From an uncultured Bacteroidota bacterium (GTDB taxonomy: Bacteria > Bacteroidota > Bacteroidia > Chitinophagales > Chitinophagaceae), in NCBI GenBank assembly GCA_902826165.1, contig CADEDV010000002.1:199467-236353 (forward strand): a stretch of DNA of 36,887 nucleotides, read 5' to 3'. The notes beneath the pieces are model-generated. The model saw only the letters and a list, made by a program, of their open reading frames with translations. It did not search any database and had not been told where the DNA came from. The position numbers and the translations under genes are program-made. Positions 1-6,294 of the stretch are shown here, piece by piece. How positions within the stretch are numbered: position 1 is the first letter of the stretch; every line of letters begins with the position of its first letter.

Positions 1-209
1 TTACTTTTTTTCAAAGGGATATTTCGTAACCATTCTCCAAAAGAACCGGAACTGGTTTTCAGACGCTGGTACCCGGCCGGAGCTGGTATATCATTTATAG
101 TTTTATACTGTTTAATCAAAAGTTCATCATGTAATTTACCGGCTGTATCTCCTTTGTTACTGCAACTAAACAATACGGGTAACATGGCAACAAGACTAAA
201 TAACCTCAT
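1..209 (-). CDS. DUF4846 family lipoprotein, 3' part cut by window edge
   Basis: The minus-strand frame starts at ATG 209-207 and is still open at base 1, so only the first 69 residues are present. It begins with a short hydrophobic signal ending in a lipobox (LFSC, Cys16), so the product should be a lipoprotein. The visible mature part contains a stretch reading IPAPAGYQRL followed by GSFGEWLRNIPLK, which I recognise as the N-terminal signature of the DUF4846 family in Bacteroidota. Its function is unknown. It is divergent from the histidine kinase at 422 with a 212-base gap between the two starts. The TAA at bases 3-1 is out of frame and is not its stop. Recognition is by eye from a partial sequence. 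Confidence 0.7.
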   Translation of the reverse strand, partial: MRLFSLVAMLPVLFSCSNKGDTAGKLHDELLIKQYKTINDIPAPAGYQRLKTSSGSFGEWLRNIPLKKS

Positions 210-396
210 AATAGTTCATTAGAAGCAGGGATCATTAAAATCCATACTTCGGCCATAGGAATTACTAAACAAGACAACAGCAGAAAATTGATCATACTTA
301 ATAACATCAGTATTAACCCTTACTTAATAAAACCTTATTTGAGCCATCTCACCCGGTTATGTAACTAAAGTCATAACCAAATGGGATAGCGAAGGC

Positions 397-404
397 TACT
401 TTTA
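397..404 (+). promoter_or_regulatory. Candidate -7 box for the histidine kinase gene
   Basis: TACTTTTA differs at one position from the Bacteroidota -7 consensus TAnnTTTG and would give a leader of about 10 bases. No TTG is seen at the usual 17-23 base spacing upstream, so support is weak. Confidence 0.25.
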
Positions 405-421
405 GCCCTCAACCACTTACG

Positions 422-1747
422 ATGGAAAAGAAACCCTTTCTGCCTGTACTTTCCCCGGCTACACTGCCCCGCTTATCACCGGCAGCATGGCTCACTCTTA
501 GTTATCTTATCCTGAGTATATCCTGGATCATATGGAGTGACAGCATTGCAGCTAAACTCTCCCATCCAGATCACCATTACCTGACGTTTGAAAATATCCA
601 GGTTATAAAAGGGATTTTTTTTGTATTCCTTTCTGCCACTTTACTTTTTCTACTGAGCAGGAAGCTTTATACCGGCATCCATAAATCATATGAACAAAAA
701 GAAACTATAGAAAGAAAATTCACCGTACTGAATGAAATGGCCCGGGAAGGCGTTATAGATTATAATTTTAAAGAAGAAAAAGCCATTCTCAATGATAAAA
801 TGAAATTTTTCTTCCCTTCCATTGGTAATACTATCAGTAATTTCTGGGAAGTATATCAAACCCGGATTCACCCGGAAGATCTACAGAAGCAGGTCGCTGA
901 ATTTACTGAGATTGTAAATTCCCCTAAACAAACCTGGCAAACAGAATTCAGGCTGTTGGGCACAGATGGGAAATACTACTCAGTTATCAGCAATGCTTAT
1001 ATCATCAGGGATAAGGAAACCAGCCAACCGGTGCAGCTGATAGGTGCCATACAGGATGTAAGTGATCTGCGCAGGCTCCAAAATGAATACGCCGGGCAAC
1101 AGTTAAAACATAAACGCACTCTTGCTGCCTCCATCATCAGGGCACAGGAAATAGAAAGAAACCGCTGGGCAGAAGAATTACATGATAATGTCTGCCAGAT
1201 ACTCTCTGTAGCCAATCTTTACACTTCCGATATTTGTTCCAATGAGGAACATGCAAAAACAATGGCCCCGGAAGTAAAGAAACTGATCATGGAAAGTATT
1301 CATGAAATAAGACAGCTCTCTGCTAATATAAAAACTCCTTCCTTCAATAAAGAAACGCTGCCTGAATCAATTGACCGGCTGGCTGCGAATATAAACAGGG
1401 TAAAATCAGTGCATTTCACATTAGTAACAGCCCGGTTTGACGAATCAAAGCTTTGCGCTGAACAAAAACTGATGATCTATCGTATCGTACAGGAACAATT
1501 CAATAATATCATCAAATATGCTGAGGCAAGTCAAGTAGTAGTCAGGTTAGCGATTGCTGAAAACAACAACATTGAAATCAGCATCAAAGACAATGGGAAA
1601 GGTTTTGATACAACCCAGATCAAAACAGGGATTGGTTTAAGAAATATACAAAGCCGCCTGCAGGTTTACAACGGGGACATGAAGATAAAATCAACGCCGG
1701 GTTATGGATGTAGTCTGTCTGCTTCCTTTAAACTGATGAGTGCATAA
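422..1747 (+). CDS. Membrane PAS sensor histidine kinase, HisKA_3 (NarL-type) class
   Basis: This 441-aa protein has two hydrophobic segments (about residues 23-40 and 62-79) with a short loop between them, then a PAS_3-like sensor domain (about 100-220), a HisKA_3 dimerisation domain with phospho-acceptor His254 in the ELHDN motif, and a HATPase_c domain. The ATP-binding boxes are complete: an N-box-like QEQFNNIIKYAEAS (357-370), a G1 box DNGKGFD (390-396) and a G2 box GIGLRN (403-408). Such kinases normally phosphorylate LuxR/NarL-type response regulators. None is encoded in this window, so its partner is elsewhere. It resembles the soluble kinase at 9718. A TACTTTTA hexamer-like -7 box at 397-404 is a weak promoter candidate. 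Confidence 0.93.
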   Translation: MEKKPFLPVLSPATLPRLSPAAWLTLSYLILSISWIIWSDSIAAKLSHPDHHYLTFENIQVIKGIFFVFLSATLLFLLSRKLYTGIHKSYEQKETIERKFTVLNEMAREGVIDYNFKEEKAILNDKMKFFFPSIGNTISNFWEVYQTRIHPEDLQKQVAEFTEIVNSPKQTWQTEFRLLGTDGKYYSVISNAYIIRDKETSQPVQLIGAIQDVSDLRRLQNEYAGQQLKHKRTLAASIIRAQEIERNRWAEELHDNVCQILSVANLYTSDICSNEEHAKTMAPEVKKLIMESIHEIRQLSANIKTPSFNKETLPESIDRLAANINRVKSVHFTLVTARFDESKLCAEQKLMIYRIVQEQFNNIIKYAEASQVVVRLAIAENNNIEISIKDNGKGFDTTQIKTGIGLRNIQSRLQVYNGDMKIKSTPGYGCSLSASFKLMSA

Positions 1748-1751
1748 AAAA

Positions 1752-1771
1752 CCACTAGCGGTTGCTGGTGG
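1752..1771 (+). terminator. Weak hairpin just after the histidine kinase
   Basis: CCACTAGC and GCTGGTGG pair as an 8-bp stem (one G-U pair) around a GGTT loop, four bases after the kinase stop codon. There is no T-run after it, so it may be a poor terminator or only a 3'-end stabilising hairpin. Confidence 0.3.
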
Positions 1772-1778
1772 ATATGAT

Positions 1779-1867
1779 AGAAGGGAGGATTCATGGTTAA
1801 TCAGTGTTTTGTGTTCAATCTGGCAGCGAACTGCGGTATAAAGAAAATCTCAAATCACCTCCCTTCT
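1779..1867. repeat. Distant perfect 10-bp inverted repeat between convergent genes
   Basis: AGAAGGGAGG at 1779-1788 is the exact reverse complement of CCTCCCTTCT at 1858-1867, separated by 69 bases. It fills the gap between the convergent kinase and coiled-coil gene. The loop is not obviously coding. It may be a long 3'-UTR hairpin or the footprint of a lost element. Confidence 0.5.
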
Positions 1868-1899
1868 GAACCGTCCAGGTTAATATTTTAAGTCTCCTG

Positions 1900-2223
1900 T
1901 TAAAGAAGAAGAATCAATAACAAAATAACAATGATAATGGCTCCCACTGAAAGATAAATACCACCACTAAGGGCTTTCATTTCTTTCTTCATTTCCCTTA
2001 CTTCCTTACGCATATTCTTCTTCTCCATCCTGGTCAGCCCCGATTTATCCATACTCCTGATCTCTTCCAGTCGCTGGGTCAATTGCTGCACTCTTACATT
2101 TTCTGTTTTAACAGGGTCTTTTAACGTAGCAGTTTCCGGAACAATTGTTGTCGCGGTGGCTGGTAAAGAAATAGCCATCAACACAAAAAGAGAAGTTGTG
2201 CGAATGATTTTTGAGATTGTCAT
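1900..2223 (-). CDS. Small coiled-coil protein with signal peptide and C-terminal membrane anchor
   Basis: This 107-aa protein has an N-terminal signal-like segment (about residues 5-24, ending in a small-residue ATA site), a highly charged heptad-like region (about 42-84, rich in Lys/Glu/Arg with Met) and a C-terminal hydrophobic tail (about 88-107) made almost entirely of Ile, Leu and Val. Short proteins of this build are common in Chitinophagaceae, but no function is known to me. The layout suggests an exported helical rod anchored at its C-terminus. It is divergent from the AraC regulator at 2532 across a 308-base gap. A hairpin sits about 30 bases upstream of its start. Confidence 0.7.
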   Translation of the reverse strand: MTISKIIRTTSLFVLMAISLPATATTIVPETATLKDPVKTENVRVQQLTQRLEEIRSMDKSGLTRMEKKNMRKEVREMKKEMKALSGGIYLSVGAIIIVILLLILLL

Positions 2224-2252
2224 TATCTGGGTTTTAAGATGATTGTAGTAGC

Positions 2253-2278
2253 CCTGGTGAGTTCAGTCCCTTACCAGG
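2253..2278. other. Hairpin upstream of the coiled-coil gene
   Basis: CCTGGTGAG and CTTACCAGG form a 9-bp stem with one G-U pair and an 8-base loop. It lies 30 bases upstream of the minus-strand start at 2223. It could be a leader structure or an operator. It is followed on the plus strand by a T5 run, but no plus-strand gene lies upstream. The rest of the 2224-2531 gap holds the direct repeats described at 2447-2507 and an 11-base palindrome CCGGAATCCGG at 2422-2432. Confidence 0.4.
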
Positions 2279-2446
2279 ACATTTTTGATTGCTGTATAAA
2301 GATGAGAAGCTTTAACTACTAAAGCATTACAGGACTCTGTACAAATGTTATATAATTCACACATCAAAAAGAAGGTAGCCCACTTTTACACTCCTTTGAG
2401 TATGATTAATGAAATAGCAACCCGGAATCCGGTTAATTAAACCTAC

Positions 2447-2507
2447 TTTCACTAAGCCAGTGTCATACCAAACATCCACGACACCATCACTTTCCTTTCG
2501 CTAAGCC
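2447..2507. promoter_or_regulatory. Direct repeats upstream of the HMA-AraC regulator, candidate operator
   Basis: TTTCaCTAAGCC at 2447-2458 recurs as TTTCgCTAAGCC at 2496-2507 with 11 of 12 bases identical, 49 bases apart. The second copy ends 24 bases before the TTG start at 2532. AraC-family proteins often bind direct repeats next to their own promoters, so autoregulation is a reasonable inference. A related TAAGCCT sits upstream of dps at 3629-3635. Confidence 0.4.
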
Positions 2508-2531
2508 TGACACACTTACTAAAAAAGTCCT

Positions 2532-3092
2532 TTGAAATTATACATTAAAAATATGGTTTGCATCCGCTGCAAAATGGTGGTCAAGGATGAATTGACCAAA
2601 CTTGGGATTAATTATACCTCCGTGGAGTTAGGCGAAGCCGATATTAAAGAAAATATTCCCCAGGAACTGCATGAAAAACTAAAAACTGCTCTGCTTAAGT
2701 CGGGTCTGGAACTCATGGATGATAAGAAAAGTGTGCTGATCCAGAAAATAAAGAATGTAATTATTGAGCTGGTACATTATTCTGAAGAGCCATTGACTAT
2801 TAACTTATCTGATTTTTTAAGCCAGCAGCTTAACCATAACTACACCTATCTTGCCAATCTTTTTTCTGAAGTACAGGGCACCACTATTGAAAAATTCTAT
2901 ATCGCTCATAAAATTGAAAGGGTCAAAGAATTGCTGGTCTATGACGAATTGAACCTGACCGAGATAGCATATCATATGCACTATAGCAGTGTGGCACATC
3001 TTTCGGCTCAATTTAAGAAAGTGACCGGGCTTACACCTTCTCACTTCAAACAACTACGGGATAAAAGGCGTACCATGCTGGAAGATATGTGA
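2532..3092 (+). CDS. AraC-type regulator with N-terminal HMA-like CxxC domain
   Basis: This 186-aa protein joins a ferredoxin-like, HMA-resembling N-terminus (about residues 1-70) that contains Cys10-x-x-Cys13 with an AraC-type DNA-binding domain (about 85-182). The second helix-turn-helix is recognisable from NLTEIAYHMHYSS followed by LSAQFKKVTGLTPSHFK. Proteins of this build are widespread in Bacteroidota. The start is a TTG: an in-frame TAA at 2520-2522 leaves no room upstream, and the next ATG (2553) would cut into the MKLYIKNMVC segment typical of the family. The CxxC pair suggests metal or thiol sensing, but other HMA metal-ligand context is not evident, so the signal is unknown. It lies ahead of Dps and other stress genes and may control them. 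Confidence 0.88.
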   Translation: MKLYIKNMVCIRCKMVVKDELTKLGINYTSVELGEADIKENIPQELHEKLKTALLKSGLELMDDKKSVLIQKIKNVIIELVHYSEEPLTINLSDFLSQQLNHNYTYLANLFSEVQGTTIEKFYIAHKIERVKELLVYDELNLTEIAYHMHYSSVAHLSAQFKKVTGLTPSHFKQLRDKRRTMLEDM

Positions 3093-3178
3093 ATGATATA
3101 AATGCAGGTTGTTTTGATATAACAGTTTCCTTACCAGCAGGCACTAAATTTAATGTTGCTTCCGCTTAAACCCGGCTT

Positions 3179-3469
3179 ATGACATCATTTTACTATCTTT
3201 TCATTCCTGTGATACTACTGATCATCCTGTTTTCGATCAGGCTTTATCTCGCCGGGAAAAAGAATGTCCCGGTTGCCTTGTACGTGGAGGCCCTCCGTAA
3301 TGAAAACAGCGGGCAACTGGAAGCGGCGGTGATCAACTATGAAAATGCATTGCTTGCGGTACAAAAAGTAAGATTCCCGGATATTACACTGCGTAATAAA
3401 ATAGTTGACCGGCTAAAAGTGCTGCATACTATTATTGAATATAATAATAGCTTTCATTTCACCAGGTAG
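3179..3469 (+). CDS. Small membrane-anchored protein with one TPR-like hairpin
   Basis: This 96-aa protein starts with a strong transmembrane segment (about residues 4-25) followed by a soluble helical part. The stretch EALRNENSGQLEAAVINYENAL (split here as ALRNENSGQLEAA and INYENAL) matches the spacing of a single tetratricopeptide-type helix pair. I know it only as a conserved hypothetical. It may dock a partner at the inner membrane. It lies 86 bases after the AraC regulator and about 200 bases before dps, in the same direction. Confidence 0.65.
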   Translation: MTSFYYLFIPVILLIILFSIRLYLAGKKNVPVALYVEALRNENSGQLEAAVINYENALLAVQKVRFPDITLRNKIVDRLKVLHTIIEYNNSFHFTR

Positions 3470-3602
3470 AGCGAATACACCCATTATAAGTGCATCCCCA
3501 GATATTCTGCATACCCGGCAGCAGCATTACTACTACTTTACCTATTTATTATTTTGAAATCAATCCTGCAAAACAGGAAAGAATTATGTAATCTTTTATG
3601 AG

Positions 3603-3618
3603 AACACTATAACACTAT
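3603..3618. repeat. Tandem octamer repeat upstream of dps
   Basis: AACACTAT occurs twice back to back, 53 bases before the dps start codon. Its position fits an activator or repressor site, but it could be chance in AT-rich DNA. Confidence 0.3.
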
Positions 3619-3670
3619 ATACATCACATAAGCCTACCTTACACGATAACCTAAGTATAAAAAGATAATC

Positions 3671-4144
3671 ATGAAACTGGAAATCGGTATTTCAGAAAAA
3701 AATTTGCATAAAAGTGTGATACAACTCTCTTCGCTTTTATCCAACGAAATGATGCTGTATGTAAAAACACGGAAATTCCACTGGAATGTTTCTGGTGAAA
3801 GCTTTATGGAGCTCCATAAACTATATGAGTCGCAGTATAAACAGATCGAAGAATCAATAGATGAAATAGCAGAAAGGATTGGGAAGCTGGGCGAAAACAC
3901 GATCGGAACTATGAAGGAGTTTACTGAATCTGCTACTATTAAAGAACATGCGGGAACCTATACAAATTCCAAAGACTCCCTGGGTGAATTACTTTCCGAT
4001 CACCAAACAGTAATAGTTGAGCTGCGCAAGAATATTGAGGATAGTGTTGAAAAAAATAAAGATGCCGGTACTGTTGATTTCCTTACGGGATTAATGGAAC
4101 AGCATGAAACAATGGCCTGGATACTCAGAAGATACTTAAACTGA
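3671..4144 (+). CDS. dps: Dps-family DNA-binding ferritin-like protein
   Basis: The 157-aa product is a mini-ferritin. Dps proteins form 12-subunit cages that oxidise Fe(II) with peroxide and store the iron, protecting DNA. The inter-subunit ferroxidase ligands are all present with the exact spacing of E. coli Dps: His37 (in KFHWNV), His49 (in ELHKL), Asp64 and Glu68 (in DEIAERIG). There is no Lys-rich N-terminal tail of the kind that binds DNA in E. coli Dps, so DNA binding is uncertain. The gene is followed 20 bases later by yceI-like 4165. A tandem repeat and a TAAGCCT motif lie in its upstream region. Confidence 0.95.
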   Translation: MKLEIGISEKNLHKSVIQLSSLLSNEMMLYVKTRKFHWNVSGESFMELHKLYESQYKQIEESIDEIAERIGKLGENTIGTMKEFTESATIKEHAGTYTNSKDSLGELLSDHQTVIVELRKNIEDSVEKNKDAGTVDFLTGLMEQHETMAWILRRYLN

Positions 4145-4164
4145 TCATAAAATAATATAAAACA

Positions 4165-4776
4165 ATGATAACCCTGGAAACAGCAAGAGATATAAAATGG
4201 ACAATTGACCCCTCACACAGCGAGATTGCATTCAAAGTCAGGCACCTGATGATCGCCCATGTTAAGGGGTTCTTTAAAACCTTTGATGCAAGCATACACA
4301 CCAGTGGTAAAGATTTTACCACCGCTGAGATCGATCTGTGGATAGATACAGCTTCCATCAGTACCGGTGATGATAAACGGGATGAACATCTGAAAAGTGC
4401 CGAGTTTTTTGATGCAAAGAATTATAAGGAAGTGACTTTTGTTTCCAATACCATGGGCGGATCAACACCCAAAGGGAATCATGAATTGTGGGGAGACCTT
4501 ACCATAAAAGGGATCACTAAAAATATTAAGCTAACAGTACAATTTGGCGGCATCCTAAAAGATCCCTGGGGAAATGAAAAAGCAGGGTTTACCGTTAATG
4601 GCAAGATCAACAGGAGCGACTGGGGGCTTACCTGGAATACAGCTATTGAAAGCGGTGGCGTAATGGTAGGTGATGAAGTTAATATTACCTGTGAAATTGA
4701 ATTGATCAATGCTGGTCAAAATACAGCAGTGATGGAACTGGAACAGGTGCTTGACAAGGATAGTAAGACTGAATAA
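4165..4776 (+). CDS. YceI-family lipid/isoprenoid-binding protein
   Basis: This 203-aa protein matches the YceI family, lipocalin-like beta barrels that bind polyisoprenoid or other amphiphilic ligands. Typical elements are WTIDPSHSEIAFKVRHL near the N-terminus (about residues 12-28), the DERDEHLKS-like DDKRDEHLKSAEFFD segment (about 72-86) and the GDLTIKGITK segment (about 112-121). Many YceI proteins are exported, but this one has no signal peptide and is probably cytoplasmic. It forms a probable operon with dps. A quinone-like lipid made by the locus at 11-15 kb would be a conceivable ligand, which is pure inference. Confidence 0.92.
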   Translation: MITLETARDIKWTIDPSHSEIAFKVRHLMIAHVKGFFKTFDASIHTSGKDFTTAEIDLWIDTASISTGDDKRDEHLKSAEFFDAKNYKEVTFVSNTMGGSTPKGNHELWGDLTIKGITKNIKLTVQFGGILKDPWGNEKAGFTVNGKINRSDWGLTWNTAIESGGVMVGDEVNITCEIELINAGQNTAVMELEQVLDKDSKTE

Positions 4777-4849
4777 GATCACTGCTTATCCATCGTCATA
4801 CCTGTTTTTCTTCTCACACACAAATTATTTCACTAATAAATTCAAATAT

Positions 4850-5038
4850 ATGAACACAACAGAATTAAAAGGAAACTGGAATGTGCAAAAGGGAAAGTTA
4901 AAAGAGAAATTTGCCATGCTCACAGATGATGATCTGCTGTATGCAGAAGGCAAAAAAGAAGAAATGCTGGGAAAACTCCAGATCAAACTGGGCAAAACCA
5001 AAGATGATCTGCGAAAACTTATAGAATCGCTCGGATAA
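4850..5038 (+). CDS. CsbD-family stress protein
   Basis: This 62-aa protein starts at ATG 4850, where the family's usual opening TELKGNWNVQKGKLKEKF begins. The open frame extends upstream into yceI without any sign of a real start. It shows the CsbD build: two short Lys/Glu-rich helices with LKGNW, GKLKEK, LLYAEGKKEEMLGKLQ and GKTKDD. CsbD is a sigma-B general stress protein in Bacillus, and homologues in Gram-negatives are usually induced by osmotic or stationary-phase stress. The molecular role is unknown. It sits between YceI and DUF5670 genes in one direction. Confidence 0.9.
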   Translation: MNTTELKGNWNVQKGKLKEKFAMLTDDDLLYAEGKKEEMLGKLQIKLGKTKDDLRKLIESLG

Positions 5039-5093
5039 TCTATTCCCGCAGCAAACTACAGGTTCTTGGTTTAAACTTAAACATTTCTACTTC

Positions 5094-5249
5094 ATGGGAA
5101 ACTTATTATACATCGTTGCTGTCTTCCTCGTTATTGGATGGCTGGTTGGCGTATTCGGCTTTCACCTGGGTGGCATTATACATATCCTCCTTGTGATAGC
5201 ATTATTTACCGTTTTGTTACGGATCATTCGTGGAAATAAAGCTGTTTAA
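5094..5249 (+). CDS. DUF5670 / lmo0937-family mini membrane protein
   Basis: A 51-aa protein starts at ATG 5094 and stops at TAA 5247. It is almost entirely hydrophobic, with two membrane segments (about residues 4-20 and 26-43) around a GFHLGGIIH turn and a basic end (RIIRGNK). This is the signature of the small lmo0937-type family (DUF5670), often found beside CsbD or other stress genes. Its function is unknown. The next gene's ATG follows its stop by one base. Confidence 0.85.
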   Translation: MGNLLYIVAVFLVIGWLVGVFGFHLGGIIHILLVIALFTVLLRIIRGNKAV

Positions 5250-5250
5250 A

Positions 5251-6294
5251 ATGATACCAGTTAAAAAGGAAGGGATCATACTTGAAAAAACCGTACTCGG
5301 GTTTGAAAATGAGGGGGTGCTCAACCCGGCTGTCATCAGTTCGGGAGGTTTCATTCACCTTTTCTACCGGGCTGTTAGCAAGGGCAACTACTCCAGTATC
5401 GGGTATTGCAAATTGGATACAGCACTTTCGGTAGCAGAACGGCATGAATCTCCTTTACTCTTTCCGCAATTTGATTATGAATCCAGGGGGATGGAGGATC
5501 CACGTATTACTCTGATTGACGGCTTGTATTACATGACCTATACCGCTTACGACGGAATAAATGCTCTGGGAGCTTTAGCTGTATCTAAAGACCTCGTAAG
5601 CTGGGAAAAACTGGGGATCATTGCCCCGATGATCACTTATACTGAATTCAGCCGCCTGGCTGAATCCAAAGCCATCATCAATGAAAAATACCTGCGGTAT
5701 AATGAACACCGGCATATCAAAGAAAATGAAGGAAGAACTCTTCTTCTCTGGGATAAGAATATCATATTTTTCCCCCGCCGTGTAAATGACAAGCTATGCT
5801 TCCTCCACCGGGTAAGGCCGGATATTCAAATTGTTGCTGTCAATAACCTGCAGGAGCTCACGACAGATTTTTGGCAAAACTATTTTCTTCACCTGGAGGA
5901 ATGTATAGTACTGGCCCCAAAATATAAGCATGAAGTAAGTTATATCGGTGGCGGTTGTCCACCCATTGAAACAGAACATGGCTGGCTGCTGATCTATCAC
6001 GGCGTGCATGATACTGTCAAAGGATATGTTTATACGGCCTGTGCTGCTTTATTAGATCTTCAAAATCCCCAACAGGAGATTGCACGGCTGCCCTATGCTC
6101 TATTTAAACCCGAGTTTGAATGGGAGCTAAAAGGAGAAGTCAACAACGTCTGCTTCCCCACCGGCGCCATTATTGAAGGCGATAAACTGTATATCTATTA
6201 CGGTGCTGCCGATGAGCGGATCGCCTGCGCATCCGTGAGCCTGTCCGAACTTTTACAAGAACTGTTGCTTAATACAAAGAAAGATGACAAATGA
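5251..6294 (+). CDS. GH130-family glycoside phosphorylase/hydrolase
   Basis: This 347-aa protein is a five-bladed beta-propeller enzyme of the GH130 type, often mislabelled as a pesticidal Cry7Aa protein in Bacteroidota. GH130 members phosphorolyse or hydrolyse beta-mannosidic links. Typical motifs are FIHLFYRAV (about 34-42), GMEDPRI (80-86; Asp83 would be the general acid), IIFFPRRV, LLIYHGV and KLYIYYGAAD. I chose ATG 5251 because it follows the preceding stop by one base; a GTG at 5230 would overlap the DUF5670 gene. The last 11 bases overlap the glycosyltransferase gene, so the two are translationally coupled and probably act on the same mannose-containing glycan. The exact substrate cannot be read from sequence. 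Confidence 0.88.
   Translation: MIPVKKEGIILEKTVLGFENEGVLNPAVISSGGFIHLFYRAVSKGNYSSIGYCKLDTALSVAERHESPLLFPQFDYESRGMEDPRITLIDGLYYMTYTAYDGINALGALAVSKDLVSWEKLGIIAPMITYTEFSRLAESKAIINEKYLRYNEHRHIKENEGRTLLLWDKNIIFFPRRVNDKLCFLHRVRPDIQIVAVNNLQELTTDFWQNYFLHLEECIVLAPKYKHEVSYIGGGCPPIETEHGWLLIYHGVHDTVKGYVYTACAALLDLQNPQQEIARLPYALFKPEFEWELKGEVNNVCFPTGAIIEGDKLYIYYGAADERIACASVSLSELLQELLLNTKKDDK

Noticed and set aside
2422-2432. Palindrome CCGGAATCCGG as a terminator or binding site
   Set aside because: Stem only 5 bp with a 1-base centre, no T-run, and no gene end beside it; kept only as a note within the gap.
6284-6294. Possible frameshift joining the GH130 and glycosyltransferase genes
   Set aside because: The overlap is a normal coupled stop/start; each protein is complete at its ends.
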